DNA of 64,000 nt, from NCBI RefSeq assembly GCF_963169125.1, contig NC_084797.1, positions 98,729,868 to 98,793,867 of the forward strand, in the 5' to 3' direction. Under the pieces are notes generated by a model. The model did not search any database. It was not told the origin of the DNA and saw only the letters and a list, made by a program, of their open reading frames with translations. The position numbers were made by a program, and so were the translations under genes. The DNA is from Humulus lupulus (Eukaryota; Streptophyta; Magnoliopsida; Rosales; Cannabaceae). Positions 43,023 through 56,379 of this stretch are shown here, piece by piece (the first letter of the stretch is position 1; the number at the start of each line of letters is the position of its first letter).

Positions 43023-43663
43023 TGTAACGTCCCAAATTTTCTATTAAGGCTGAGTGCCATGATTACTGTGCCTTGAGGACATAATCGGATTTATATGTGG
43101 AATTAATTGGATATATGTGTGATTATGCTATATAAATGGTTTATATGGTAATGTTAATAATTATGAATGTTTGTGTATTAAATATGCATGTGGGCCCGTT
43201 TTTGTAAATTGGGTCACACTTGTAATTTTTGACCCATTCAGGGTATATTTGTAAAATATACGCTTTATGAGTGAGACCAAAACATTATGGAGATATATTT
43301 GAGATGCGTGGTTCGAGGAGATCCTAGTGAGCGGATTAGCGGAATAGTCACAACAGGGTTAAATACCAGGCTTGAGGTGAGCCTAGGGGCATTTCGGTAA
43401 CGTAGTGCATAGTCGCAATTTATTGGGCAATGGGTAGTTATTTGGGTATGTCGGGGTTAATCAGGAATTTATAAGGATATTTGAGGATTAGCGGGAAACG
43501 GGACACAAAGACAATTTTTCCCTTGAGGGCATTATAGAGTGAGCCTTGATCTAGGGGATTTTTTGTCTTTTGTGGCAAGGGATAGGCTTAGTCTTGGGAT
43601 GCCTTATCTATCTAGGGGCCTTAGGAAGTCTAGAGGAAACCAAAAAAACAAAACAGAGCCTCT

Positions 43664-43667
<4 letters not shown>

Positions 43668-43722
<55 letters not shown>

Positions 43723-43728
43723 TCTCTA
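43668..43728 (+). repeat. (CT)n microsatellite
   Basis: About 60 bases of nearly pure CT, inside the Tekay-2 5' LTR leader. The apparent protein frames across it are serine-leucine or arginine-glutamate artefacts. Confidence 0.97.
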
Positions 43729-44354
43729 TTAGGTTCTCTCTTTGCCCCTTGATGTGCTTGGGGCTCTTGGGGATTTTTGAGGTGGATGTTGGGGAAATTG
43801 AAGGAGCTGAGGCTAGGATTGGTGGAGGTCTAGATTTAGGGCCGCAATTCTCGTTGAGGTAAGCTTCAATTCTATTTTGATTAGGTTTGATTTGGTTTTT
43901 AGGGTGCACCAGAGTTTTGGGTTCAGTGATTGGAATTTAAAGTTTTGTTGAGGCTTTAGCTTAGTTTTAATGGTTATATGAAGGTTATATTGTGTTGTTA
44001 TAAGATAAAGATTTAATTATGAGTTTAGTTTAATTTGGGGATTGATTTTAGAAATTTTAGCTCAAGGAAAAAGCAGGAAAAGTGCAGGAACTTCTGAGTC
44101 ACACTACGGCGCTGTTCTTGGAGCGCCGCGACCCGCATGAACCCAGTGGCCTAAGGAGGTTCACTGAACTGCCTTAGCATTTTGGTGCTAGGTGGGTTGC
44201 GTTGCAGCGCGTGTCTACGGAAACTTGGGGTTTGGCTCTCTGACTTGTGGAGGGTCGCGACACTTGTGAGGGGCGCCATGGCTCAGATAGGGATTATTGG
44301 CCAATTGAGGTTTTTAAGCTCGGGAGCTCAAACCTAAAGGCTCGTGAAGGATTC

Positions 44355-46680
44355 TGTAGTGACCCAAATTTTCTAATAAGGCTTGGAGCCTTGATTAGTG
44401 TGCCTGGAGGGCAATAATTGTTATACTGTATTAATTTATGTGAATTTAATGAATATGTGATTAGAGTGCATGTTTAGGCAATTAAATATGCATGTGGGCC
44501 TCGTTTGATTGTTAGGGGAAAATTGGCAATTTTAGCCCGTTTAGGGCATAAATGTAATATATGTGATATAATGGTAATATATTTGTGATGCACGTTCCGA
44601 GACGGTCCTAGAGAGCCAATCCGCTTAAAGTCACAATGGGATTTAATACCCGGCTCGTGAGGAGCCTCGGGGTATTTCGGGAACATTATAAATTTAGTTG
44701 GGGACTTTAATTAATGGTTAATATTATTTTAGTAGCTTGAGTAACCATAGGTAACCATTGAGGATAGATACGCTAAGTGAGAAAATGGTATATTTTCAAG
44801 CGGATAGGAAAGATCTAAGATGCCCTTGAGGATTAGTTAGAATATGGGTTAAATGAAAGGGTAAATGGGTCTTTTGGCTGGGATTTAGATAGCTATGGAT
44901 GAGTGGGAAAGTTATTCACGTTTTCTATACTTGGGAAAATTCAGCTATTGTTGAAAGTGAAGGAAAAGCTAAGAGCAAGAAGGAAAGGAAGGAAGGGCAA
45001 ACCTCTTGGGATCAAGAAGGGAGTTAAGGCTAGAGAACTTAGAGGATTGTTCAGCATATTGAGGTAAGGGAATTCTGTGTAATTATGTTGAAGAATTCAG
45101 CTAGGAATATCATGGTTTGAGAATTGAATTGTGTGTTTTGTTAGGTGAATTCTTGGGATGAATTGTGGTTAGGTTCAGCTTGAATTTTGTGGAATTAAGC
45201 TTGGAATTTTATTGGGAAAGCAGCTCAAGGTCGAATCTCCACTTGAGGTAAGGGTTTCATGCATCTCCGTTTGGTCGATTGCTGGTGTGGTTTAAGAATT
45301 ATGAGGGATGGTTTAAGTTTTACAAGTTCTGGTTTAAGTTTTGAAAGGCTTGGTTTAAGTTTCTGAAGTTTTAAACCAAATTGGGAATTGTAGGTTTGAT
45401 TGTGTGATTGAGCTTATTGTTGATGTTTTTGAGATGTTAGATGGTCTATGTGGGGTTTTGAATCGAATTTGGGACTTAGGTAAGTCTTGGTAATGATTTG
45501 GGAGTGTTTTGGCTTGGGGAAAACATTTGGGGAAACCCATATTTCTGGGTTTGCGAAGGGGCGCTGCGGCCCTGCTCTTCTGCGCGGCGGCGCTAGGCTG
45601 CATCAGTGGACGGGGGCCCTTCTGGGCGCCGCGGCGCTAGGCCATTTCTGGGCAGGGGAAAATTGTGGTTTTTAGGCTTTTGCCCAGGGGGCTCAGGGGA
45701 CGCTTCTGCCACTTTGTGTGGGGTTCCGGGAGGTCCCGAGGGCTCGGGTTTGGTTCCGAGAGATGCTTTTGAATTGGTTAGTAATGGGGATGCTATTTGT
45801 GTGTTGTGAGTAGGTTCTCGGAGAGGCTCGGATTAGAGGACCGTGCTCAAGGGTTCAGTGCTCAAGAAGCTCGGGACACAGGTAAGAAAACTGTTGTACC
45901 CATAGAGCAAGGCGATGCCCCATAGTTGTGTTGCAGGGCACGGCCCTATATGATTATGTGTTGGGTGTAGCCTCTTTGAATATGTTAGTATATGTTTAAG
46001 TTATGTTTAAATTATGCTGTGTATGCATATATGTGAATGATTGGCTAGGGCCGGGGACGGCGAAGGCCGGGAACGGCAAAGGGCCGGGTAGACCGCAACT
46101 CAGGACGAGGAGTGCGAGTTGCCAGGGTAAGACCCTAAAGGATACCTGGGATATCCTTACGGTGTAGACCGCAACTCAGGACCTGGTGAAGCGCCTGAGA
46201 CGGCATGGCCGTATGTGTTTAGCTTGTTAACAGATTGGTTATATGCTAAATGGTTCATATGTGTATGTTATCTGTTTATGTGGAGTTTTCTTGCTGGGCT
46301 TCGGCTCACGGGTGCTCTGTGGTGCATGTAAGAGCAAGGAGAAAGTCAACCGACCATGAGTATGGAGAGCGTGACGTGGCGTGTACATGTCTGGTCTGCC
46401 TGGCTGCCACGGCCAGGGGTACTTTTGGAAGTTGTTTGTAAAGAATCCTATTTTTTCGTTTAGTCGACTTTAAATATATTTTGAGTTGTAAATATTTATA
46501 AATAGTATTTTCGGATCCCAAATGTTAATTTTCTTATGAATTTCAATAAATGGAATTATTTTCAAAGTTTATGTCTCTGTTTATGATTTAATTACACGTT
46601 TACCTTAAAACCTCGATTAGCGAGCTAAACGCACGTTTTAAACTCACTTAGTAACGGCTCTAAGGAAGTAGGGCGTTACA
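44355..46680 (+). mobile_element. Tekay-type solo LTR, TSD GATTC
   Basis: 2,326 bp, TGTAGTGACCC to AGGGCGTTACA, with perfect GATTC duplications (44,350-44,354 and 46,681-46,685). Same subfamily as the LTR of the chimera (25,350-27,703) and the fragment at 1,099-2,363. It includes a GC-rich block (45,555-45,650) and the conserved module (46,283-46,415). Confidence 0.95.
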
Positions 46681-47749
46681 GATTCCCTACCCGGTTTAGT
46701 GGAATTCGAGATCCCGAAGGCTAGAAATATACCATGAAACTCTTGAATAGTCTTACTAATTGATGGTTATCCATTATTGTGTTGTGACTAGGTTATACTG
46801 CTAAGGCTCGAGGAAAAGAGATTGTGATCGGGATTGCCATACGCTATCTGCTCGGGACTCAGGGTAAGAAATCTACACCCGGGTTGTAATTGGGGCTCAG
46901 ATTCCTGTTAATAAATATCAGTATGTGTGACAATATGGCTATAACTGTATCTGAGAATATTCAGTAGGACATGCTTGTATATGTTGCAAATGATTGCATG
47001 TTGTGCAATATACATGTGATTATATCCATTCTAAAAGTTGACCTAAGGGCGCCAGGGCTAATAGCAAGCATGCAGAATGCAACCTGACCTAAGCGTGCCA
47101 AGGTCGGCTATAAGACCAGAGGAGTCGGCCTAAGGGCGTCGGGCCTGAACGTTAGAAAAATAAACAGAAGTGTTGATTGCACTTAACGAACCGTATTGAT
47201 TGTTGAGATTGGATTATGTGTTTGATTGAGCAAATTATTACTGCTAAGCTTATTGCTTATATCCTATTGCTGATTGAATTTATCGATTTAAGTTTACTGT
47301 TTATATATTGTTGCTCATTTGTACATGTTGATTTAAGTTTTATTGCTGTGCCTTGGCTCAGGGGTGCTATGTGGTGCAGGCAAGGGAAAGGGAAAGCTGG
47401 ACCACCCATGAGTTGGAGAGCTTCAGGGGCGGTGTGTACATATGCAGCCTACTCGACCGCGACGACCGGAATAGCCTGGGAGGAGCTAGGGTTGAACCTT
47501 GTTTTGCCTCTTAGGACAACTAATTTGTATTCCATTTGTCTTTTATTAGTATGTAACCAGTTTTTGGGATCCCGTGTATAAACTTAATATTTTAATTAAA
47601 AATAATTACTTTGTTGATCAAAATTTTTAATACCTAACCTTGATTTAGTCTTTAATTACACATTTAAGTCCAAATGACTCGCTTAGTGAGTTAAGCATGA
47701 TTTTAAATACACAGTGTAACGGTCTTAGCTAACCAGGACGTTACAACTT

Positions 47750-47761
47750 CGTATCAAAGCG
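47750..47761 (+). promoter_or_regulatory. Tekay-2 primer binding site, degenerate
   Basis: TCGTATCAAAGC, two mismatches from TGGTATCAGAGC, at the same distance from the LTR as in Tekay-1. Confidence 0.85.
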
Positions 47762-48119
47762 GTCTAGGTTTAAGGGTTCATGAAGACTAGCTAGGCATAT
47801 ACACTTGCCGCTAAATATAAGCCAGATTCATGGTTTGGTATCTAATAACATGACTATGTGTTTAATTGTTTAAATTGAACCTATGTTTCTTATCTACATG
47901 CTAGAATAGAGAGCATGATGTATATAAATGTATTTTATGGGAGTGAGGCTTGATAATTGATGCATGAACATTATAGACTTGTGTCTTGGTATGCATATTG
48001 TATGTGGCTATTGTGTTGTTTGGCCCTACTTGTGGTATAGTTCTGGATATGGATATCATGCATGATAGGTTAGATTCAAAAGTTATGTATCTAAGGCAGT
48101 GAATTGGACCAGGCATGGT

Positions 48120-49033
48120 TAATATTGAGGTTGCAGATGATAGTCAAGGCCAGAACCCTCCATCTACCTTGTGGAATTGGCAATAGATGTTTGCTGGCAT
48201 GCAAGCAAGATTGAAAAAGTAGGAGAAAGATATTAGGGTGTTGAGTTAGCAGGTTCCGTCAGGGAACGCTGCTTTGTATTTTTTGACAACAGCGACACCA
48301 GTTTCAGTTCAGCCTGAGGGTGGAAACAGATGGGAATTATTGTATGAAAGATTCTAGAAGCATTATCCTCCATTTTTTAAAGGAGGCTTGGATCCGTTCA
48401 GAGCTGAACAATGGATGGTCATGATTAGCTCCATCATTGACTATATGGGAGTGGTAGGTAATGATAGAGTGGCTTGTGCCACATATATGTTGCGCGAGGA
48501 TGCCAGAACATGATGGGAAGTGGTATCCCAGACTCAGAATGTTGTCATGATTGGTTGGGAGAAATTCAGACAATTGTTCAACGAGAGGTAATACTGTGAC
48601 ACAATTCAAATTGCGAAGATCAATGAGTTTATGAACTTGGTTCAAGGTGGTAAGATAGTGACAGAGTATGTCAATGAATTTGATAGGTTTTCCAAATTCG
48701 CTTTTGATTTGGTACCAACGGATGTAGCCTGAAAGGAACGATTCATTCGAGGAATGAACTCTGGGATAGCCCAGAGAGTTAGGATCGCCAGTACATGAGA
48801 TTTCTACCTACACTCAGGCAGTAGGGATGGCCTTTTCTATAGAGGTCGCATGAAATGAGATATGGAGTGAGAGTGTCGTAGGGCAAGAAGCTCAGACAAT
48901 GGTATCCCCATTTTCAGGATCGCGTAGGGGTGGAGGCCCTAGTAACCAGAAAAGAAAGACCCTTGATAGTTCTACTACTCCTGGTCTTGACAGGAGGGGT
49001 TATAGTATATTGGGTGGCTGTCAGGGCGGCAAC
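48120..49033 (+). pseudogene. Tekay-2 gag, 5' part
   Basis: Diverged copy of the Tekay-1 gag with many stops. Recognisable blocks: FRAEQWMVMISSI, DRVACATYML, WEKFRQLFNER, AKINEFMNLV, VNEFDRFSKFAFDLVP and RFIRGMNSGIAQRVRI. Stops replace several tryptophan and arginine codons. It is interrupted after the basic linker at 49,033 by a copia solo LTR and continues at 51,282. Confidence 0.85.
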
Positions 49034-51276
49034 TGTTAAGAACGAGTTTCCTAATACGCAGCGGAAAGGTGGTGTGGTTGGCCCAGTGTACAACAAAAAT
49101 TTTGTAACATATTTAAACTACCTTTAAATATGCGGATCCATTAATATACATACATTAATCATAAGCAAGATAGTGATAGAAATCATACCTCTTGAAGCCT
49201 ATCAAGTGTCCTTGCTATCTTCTCGTATTTAGAACGATCTTCCTATCCAAGCCGCTCCACGTACTCACACCAAGATCTTCCAAAGCGTTCTCTACACCTC
49301 AAGAAATGTGTGGGCACTTAGAGAATGAAGGATAGTTTATTTGTGATTCTACTTGATGTACTCAACACATGAGATCAAGAGAATAGGCCTGAGAATGGGT
49401 TCTTTATTTTCAGGGAGAGAAAACTATCGTTCTATTTTCACAGAGCGAAATTGTCAGAGTAGTCTCACACTCACTTCTGTTATCTAAATAATTTTTCTGA
49501 TCAGTCATACTTAACAGAAAATATTCAAAATTTAAAAAATAAATCTGTAACCATTTTACAATTTACTTTTTAATTAATTAATTATTCCATTAATGAAACA
49601 AATCCAAAAACCAATTTTTGAATTATCCATTAATTAATTAATTAAACAAATAAAATTGAAAATCCCATCCCTGAAAATGCCAGCCCTTACACGCCACACA
49701 CAGTCCTGGACTGTGGGTGAACGTGTAGCTTCCTAATTTCTAGGGATATTGATTTTTCAAATTTTATTTAATTATTTATTCAAATTTCTTTGTCAGATAA
49801 GTTCTAACAACCTGATAACTAATTCAAATTTGAATTCAAATTAATTATCTATTTAATTAATTATCAAATATAATTAATTATTTGAATAAATATTAATCTT
49901 TTAAATTCAAATCCAATTTGAACTTATCAGATTATCATCTCCCACTCAAATAAAGATATTTAATTAATTCTACTAATTAATTAAACCCAAATTTTCGAAA
50001 TTAAATATTTAATTTATTATAATTTCAAAAATTATAATTAATTAATTATTTAATAAAATTTCGAAAATTAATTTAATTATTTAATATAATTTCGAAAATT
50101 AAATATTAATTAATTTTGTTAACTACAACTAATTTGTAATTAATTAATTAATCACTATTATCATATAATTGCATATTCGGCCTGAAGAACAAATTTCTTC
50201 CTAAATATGTCTTTAAACTATTTTCCCTTCATATCAACTCTTACCTTGAACAGTGTTGATAGAGCTGCTATGGGGACCTATGGACCTATAATTCCAAGCT
50301 CCAATAAATTTGAGATTATTAATTAAACTCTTTAATTAAATAATCTTAATTTATTAATCTCATGATTATTCCACTATAAATATGAGATTGCACTCTTGTA
50401 ATTATAGACATTTCATTTACTGAGTACTTTATAATCATAAAGTGTCCATTGATTTAATCATTGCATACAACTTGACCCTCTAATAATGGTTCATAATTAA
50501 TCGGGAATAAAATTACCGTTTTACCCTTTTAATTATCTCTTGTTTCCTTAAGTACCATTGACTCTACTAGTGAAGGTTAATTCATAACTAAATTATGAAT
50601 TTGAGCTCAATAACCTTTCAGTCCCAAAAGTCAACCCTTAAGAGAACCATCATTCAATCTCTTGCGAGAAGGCATAGATTCCATATCTGTATACTATGTC
50701 CCCAGCCATCTATATTAATGAGTTCCCAAAACAAAAGTTTCTAGCCTGATCATTTTGACAGACCCTAACAAGTGAATCAAAGAACTCATATAACATTAAC
50801 AAGAGTTCGTAGTAACTTCAGGATTAAGATCTATTTGTATATGATCATCAGTTGATATATTTGATTAATACTTCGAAACAGTATTTAACTAAGTATTAAT
50901 AAACATATCTGGTCCAGTTCTATATATTCTCTAATATATAAAGCACCTCGACTAAAGTGTCCTACCACACTAGTGATCCAGATCTAGATCACATGTATTC
51001 ATAATATTAGTGGATCGTACTTGCAGTAATTAATCTAAAGATTCCATAACTTTATTTTACTGCGAACTATTCAAGTTCATTTTTCTCAAACACAATCCTC
51101 TCGTACCAATACGTGTTTGAGATCACATATATGAACTTAGGAATTTTCCTGATATTTACATAATATTATCATAGAATAATATAGTCCATAAAATATATGC
51201 ATAACAAATTCAATTTATTTATTTATTTCATAAAAACAATGTCTACTACATATGCTTTCAGGGCACATCTCCAACA
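49034..51276 (-). mobile_element. Copia solo LTR, TSD GCAAC
   Basis: 2,243 bp, minus orientation: sense TGTTGGAGATGTGCCC at 51,276, sense end TCTTAACA at 49,034, with perfect GCAAC duplications (49,029-49,033 and 51,277-51,281). It is nearly identical to 58,255-60,496. ACGCAGCGGAA near its left end is the reverse of the TTCCGCTGCGT motif that lies near the 3' end of the copia LTRs in this window. Confidence 0.95.
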
Positions 51277-51281
51277 GCAAC

Positions 51282-52011
51282 GTGGTCTGGAGAAGTTATC
51301 CCGTGTGCCCCAGGTGCAGGAGACGCCATCTGGGAGAATGTTGAGTGAAGGCATGTTTTCTATGTGGAATAAATGAGCACATCAAGAAGGATTGCCTGAA
51401 ATCGAGGACGAAAGAACCAAGGAGTACAGATAGCTCGACCCCAGCTTGAGTGTCCGTCTCGACGTAGTCAGAGCCTGAGGCTGGTTCCTCGGAGGCGGCA
51501 GGTCAGTTTTCTAGTTCCCAATCTTTTATATTGTGCTGAATGAGTCTAGTACTACCTATCTCTTAGAGGAGACATAGATATGTGGCACATGCTATATGAT
51601 TGTTACGTTATGGGGCTTGGGATTTTAGTGTCTGCTAGGGAAAATTGGTAATTTCCAGAAGATGGGTTAAAGTACTATTGATAGAGAGTTGGCAGTAAAA
51701 TTAATTGAGCTGGTTATATGAGGATTTTGATATGATCTTGAGTATGGATTAGTTTTCCAAATAAGGGACAACCATGGACTGTAAGAAAAGATGGTGACTT
51801 ATGAGTTTAAAAATAAAGGACCCGGTTGCGTTTACTGGATGCCTAGCTATTGTCGCAGGTACCACTATGGTTATATCAGTTAGACCAGATGAAAATCGGA
51901 TCAGCCAGTGAGGTTTCAGATGGATTTACAAGGATTCGAAAGGATCGCTGTCGTGTCAAGGAATTGAGTGTGCTACGAGATTAAGGCAGGGATAGAACCG
52001 ATATCAAAGAC
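51282..52011 (+). pseudogene. Tekay-2 gag zinc knuckle and protease remnant
   Basis: Continuation of gag after the copia LTR. It carries RRRHLGEC and an intact zinc knuckle CFLCGINEHIKKDC (about 51,356-51,397, canonical CX2CX4HX4C). Next is a serine-rich linker and the start of the protease (GQFSSSQSF). The catalytic region is mutated (LNESSTTY-like where DSGATHSF is expected), with many stops beyond. A remnant of the FDMILSMD segment is visible near 51,730. It is interrupted at 52,012 by another copia LTR. Confidence 0.8.
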
Positions 52012-52986
52012 TGTTGGGGTTTTATACCCTAATTATAACCCAATTTCTTTGTAATCTCATTTATTATCAATAAAAGAATAGAAATCATTTTTTCACTTGG
52101 TTAATCACTTTGCTCACATGTTTTATTTTCATGATTATTTGTTTAATATAAACTTCTATTAAATCTCGAGCATATAGCTAATCGTATTTATAGTGACGTA
52201 ATCATAATGGAGTATAAATATGATTCTATGCTCAAATATAAGTTAGTCCTAAGATTAGTCAGTGCACATGATTTACACTGACTTGCCAATCTACGATATG
52301 ATCTACTTACACATTGCAGTGTTATGTTCTTTCCAGAACATTAGCAAAGTAGATAAGATCAAATGTATTTTTTACATCGGAATAAACCGATATTGATAGT
52401 TGATGGGATAAGTAAACATACCATTGTTATCTATTCTAGTCATATCATATAGTTGACCATAGGTCAATTCAATCTCAATTCTGAGTGGTTAGTACTCTAA
52501 CTGATTGTATTATTTGAGCTCTTTGACTAGTTCGTTACCAGCTTACCCTATAGACTAGCCCATACTTACATCTTGGGAACTCAGTAGTATAATTGAGTGG
52601 GAGTGTTAATCATAGATATGAACATCTATAGCTTCTGATGAAGAAGTGAAACGATGGATTCCTTTAAGTTTGGTTCAATGTACTAAATGATAGAGATCTC
52701 ATTTCAATAATTAATATTAGTTTACTGAAATATCATTTACAATTAACTAAGTGTTTTAAGGATAAAATACAATGAGGGATAAAATAGTATTTTAGTCTCA
52801 TCTCATTGTGGACCGTCTATACAAGATTGAGTAACAATTATGGTTGTAACAATGCATAATTAATAGCGTATTTATATTTGTTATAGAGCGTTCTATGAAT
52901 TCAACAGTGCAATTCCGAGTCTTTAGTGGGGTCACGAGGAATTAATAAGTTAGTAAATTCATTTGTTAGATTTATGATAACTTATT

Positions 52987-55500
52987 TGTAATGCCCTAAA
53001 CTCCAGGGACCATTACGGTGCACATTATAAATAGTGCTAAACTCGCTAATCGAGTCATTTGGCCATAAACATGTAACTAAGTATGATTAGCGGTTTAGGG
53101 ATTTAAAATTTTGATTAAGATATGACGTTTCATTAGAACGTATACTGTATACATTGGGATCCCAAAAATATAATTTAAAGGTTTATTACAACAAAATATT
53201 TAAAACCAGCTGATCTAAGCGGCAAAACAGGGTTTAACCCTAATCCCTCTTTCAACCCTCGGCCGTGGCGGTCGAGCAGCCGCATATGTACACATCGCAA
53301 CCTAAGCTCTCCAACTCAAGGATGGTCCAACTTTCTTTTTCCTTTACCTGCACCACATAGCACCCGTGAGCCGAAGCCTAGCAAGAAAATCAATTTGCTA
53401 GGTCATGAACAATCATATCATGACATCAAATCATAAAGTGCAGGCCTAGAAATAACAACCTTGATCACGCATGCAGATAAGTTTAGACAATGAACGAGTG
53501 ACTGATCAACAAGTCACTAACAGGGGGTCTGTACCTTTAAATAAGTGACTAATCAACAAGTCACTAACACGGGGTCTGTACCTTTAAACGAGTGACTAAT
53601 CATCAAGTCACTATCAGGGGGTCAGTACCTTTAAATACATAAGTGATCATTTCACTAGCTTAAACAAGATAGGTATCTGAAGAAATAGTCATCAACATAA
53701 ACCTACCGAGTGACCACAGAGTCACTAACGTGGGATTCCGCTCCCTTAGCCATGTGACAAAACAGTCACCTAGGCCTTTGGCCCTGGCTCTGAGTAACTA
53801 ACCTTTGGCTAGTCAAGCGCTTATAATTTTCATCGAACTTAGGGTCGGTCCAGCATTAATACCCCATATGAGTCATTCAAAGCCGATGTCGATTAGATCT
53901 AATCTTTTATCAGCTCTGCGTTCATAACGCTTATGCCATTTCTGACTCTTAGGTCAGTAAAACGCGACCAATGCTAATTCTGACTAGTTAGTCAGTGCCA
54001 CACACAAGTAAGCAATGCTACAAGGCATATATCAAATGTCAAATATCCAAAAATAGGGCATTCAGCATGCTTACTTAACAATTGCTAGCATAATTATGAT
54101 CATGCACAAACACAGAGACTCAAGCTCTGATCAATCTCATATTTAACATTCATGGCATGCCCTAACCACATGTTTCTCGTGCATCACATTTAAACATCAA
54201 ACATGCATCAAGAATAACCATGCATGTCACATATAGGGTGCAGTGTTCTTACCTTTGGTCCAAGCACAGGTTACCAATAACTAAACCATAAGCACGATCC
54301 CGACTCCAAGCCTCTAGTGATAACATAGTCACAACCACAAGTGGTGATCCAATGAGTTCAAGTTCTAAAACCAATCCCGGAACCAAGATCTAGCCTCCGG
54401 GACATCGATTCCCACTAAACCGGGTAGTAGGAATGATCCCAAGGCCTAAGGTTTGAGTCCCCATGCTTAAAACATCACTTTGGCCAAAAATGGCACCAAG
54501 CGCCGCGACCCCCTGACAAACGCCACGACCCTCAAGCCAAACAGAACCCTCCACCTGCTTCTTCAAGCTTGGGTCGCGGTGCCATAAAATAGGGTCACGG
54601 CTCAACCTCACACCAGCCATTTTTCCTCGTTTTCTCCTTTTTAAAACCTTCCAAAAACCTATCCAAACATCTCCAAAATCAAAAATCAAAGTCCTCAAAC
54701 ATCCCCATGATCTAAAACCAACAAAACCCAAGTCTCAAACCAATCAAAAACTCATCGAAACACAAAGTCCAATTCAAGCTTAGAAACTTTAAAAAACTTA
54801 GAACTTAAAACTTGAATTACCTCTGATTGAGTTTTTGCCAACTAAATCCTCCAGGTAATATGCTTCTAATCTTCCCTAAGATCGCTATGCCTCGATCCTC
54901 TCTTGAACCCGAGTCCTAGAACTCAAGTTTCCTTCGAAAATGCAATAGGGAGATGAAAGTGGAACTTAGAGGAAGAGAGAACTTACTGAATGTTCTTTTT
55001 ATTTCTTAAAAGGTTACTTCAAGCTTAAGTAGCCTCAAACAAATCCTAACGCTCGAGGTCTCGAAAACACCCCCGGGGACAAAATAGTCAAAACCTCTAG
55101 AATTTCCCCCTGATCTTACTAACTCCTAATTTATCATCAAATATTTATTCCCATTGCCTAATAACCTGGTAATGCTCTAAATACCCCTTGACTCACTACG
55201 AGTCAAGAAAAAATCCCGTTGTAACTTTCCCACTAGCTTACCTCCTAGGATCGTCTTGTGCTGAGTAACCCTGGCATAACTAAATAATAATAAAGCACCA
55301 CACACATATCACATATATGACAAATATGCCCGAAATGGCCAAAATATGAAAATCACCCAATTTTTCAAAAATGGGTTCACATGCATATTTAATACACCTA
55401 AACATGCATATTATCATTTAATAACATAATAAATCAATTATGGCCCTCTCGACCTCCTAATCAAGGTCCTAAACCTTATTAGGAAATTTGGGGCATTACA
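52987..55500 (-). mobile_element. Tekay-type solo LTR (minus), TSD TTATT
   Basis: 2,514 bp: sense TGTAATGCCCC at 55,500 to AGGGCATTACA at 52,987, perfect TTATT duplications (52,982-52,986 and 55,501-55,505). The empty site is visible in the copia LTR at 2,838-4,694 (minus strand, GATAACTTATTGGAGC). It belongs with the LTRs at 10,926 and 15,036. The conserved module is at 53,265-53,390 (minus strand). Confidence 0.96.
53494..53634 (+). repeat. 47-bp tandem repeat, 3 copies, with hairpin in each unit
   Basis: Units at 53,494, 53,541 and 53,588, each 47 bases, differing at a few positions. Each has GTGACT-8 bases-AGTCAC, an inverted repeat, then a G-rich run (AGGGGGTC or CGGGGTC) and GTACCTTTAA. 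Confidence 0.93.
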
Positions 55501-56379
55501 TTATTGGAGCTTGATTTCATAGGCTCATGGTTCCCACTGTACCTTGGATAAAATTATCTAGATAGTCTCAATTAATTTATTTAATTATCAATTAGAATTA
55601 TCAAAGTTGACCAGGTCAATTTTGGATAGTTTCACAAAGTTATGTAATTTAGAGAAGAAAAGAGAAATTAGGGCATATTTAGTCATTAAGATAAATTGGT
55701 GTCTAAATTAATAAATAAGTTTAAATCAGGGTTCAAATTATAAATAATTAATTTGATAAAGGATTTGAATAATTTTTTAATTAATTAAATCAATAGAAAA
55801 TAATACAGGCCTTGATTTTAAGTCCAACGGGCTTATAATTAAATGAGAAATTTCACGGGCCTAAAGCCCATAATAATTTCGACCTAAGGCTGATATTATC
55901 AATTATTTTATTGATTTTTAATTGAATTAAATGGCCTAGTTGAGTCTATAAAAGGAGTGCTTAGTGAGAGTTGAAAGCAAAAGTTGAATCACAAGTTTCT
56001 GATAGGTTTTAGATTCTCTCTATTGCATAAGTCATTTTCTAAGCCTCATTGGTATTTTCTCTTCTTCTCTTTGTATCTATCTCATGTGTTGATAATTTCC
56101 CACACTAGTCTAATTGATTCTAAGGATACTTTGAATGACTGTGAAGAAAATTGAAGATCGTTTCAGTTTCTTGGTAATACTCTGCAACAGAAAGAATACA
56201 TGGGTTAGAGAAACTGAAGGAAGGACTCTTTCATTTCGCTGTGTATAATGTAAGTATTCTTATCATTATTTCTCTTTGAATTCAATTTTAGAAACATGTT
56301 CTAGGTTGTCTCATATTAATTTGTTTAATATTAGATCTACATGAAAATAAATAAAGATTCTGTATAAGTTTTCCCAATA

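Larger units (their letters stand above)
43023..47746 (+). mobile_element. Tekay-2 5' LTR (interrupted)
   Basis: TGTAACGTCCC to GACGTTACA, about 2,393 bp without the nested solo LTR at 44,355-46,680. A long (CT)n run at 43,668-43,728 lies in the same place as the CT-rich runs of the Tekay-1 LTRs. The conserved module is at 47,341-47,462 in diverged form. The sister LTR is the solo copy at 58,161-62,616. Confidence 0.9.
52012..56379 (+). mobile_element. Copia solo LTR, TSD AAGAC/GAGAC, interrupted
   Basis: Sense TGTTGGGGTTTTATACCC at 52,012 to TTCCCAATA at 56,379, flanked by AAGAC (52,007-52,011) and GAGAC (56,380-56,384), one difference. About 1,849 bp once the nested Tekay solo LTR is removed, matching the inverted copy at 2,838-4,694. 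Near the end it has CATTTCGCTGTGTATAATG. Because the target duplication and terminal CA have both changed, it is older than the other solo LTRs. Confidence 0.9.

Noticed and set aside
43539..43909. Open frames of 60-107 codons on both strands
   Set aside because: They exist only because (CT)n/(GA)n has no stop codons; they lie in LTR leader DNA and resemble nothing.
53494..53634. CRISPR-like array
   Set aside because: The units are contiguous with no unique spacers, in a plant LTR; it is a simple tandem repeat.
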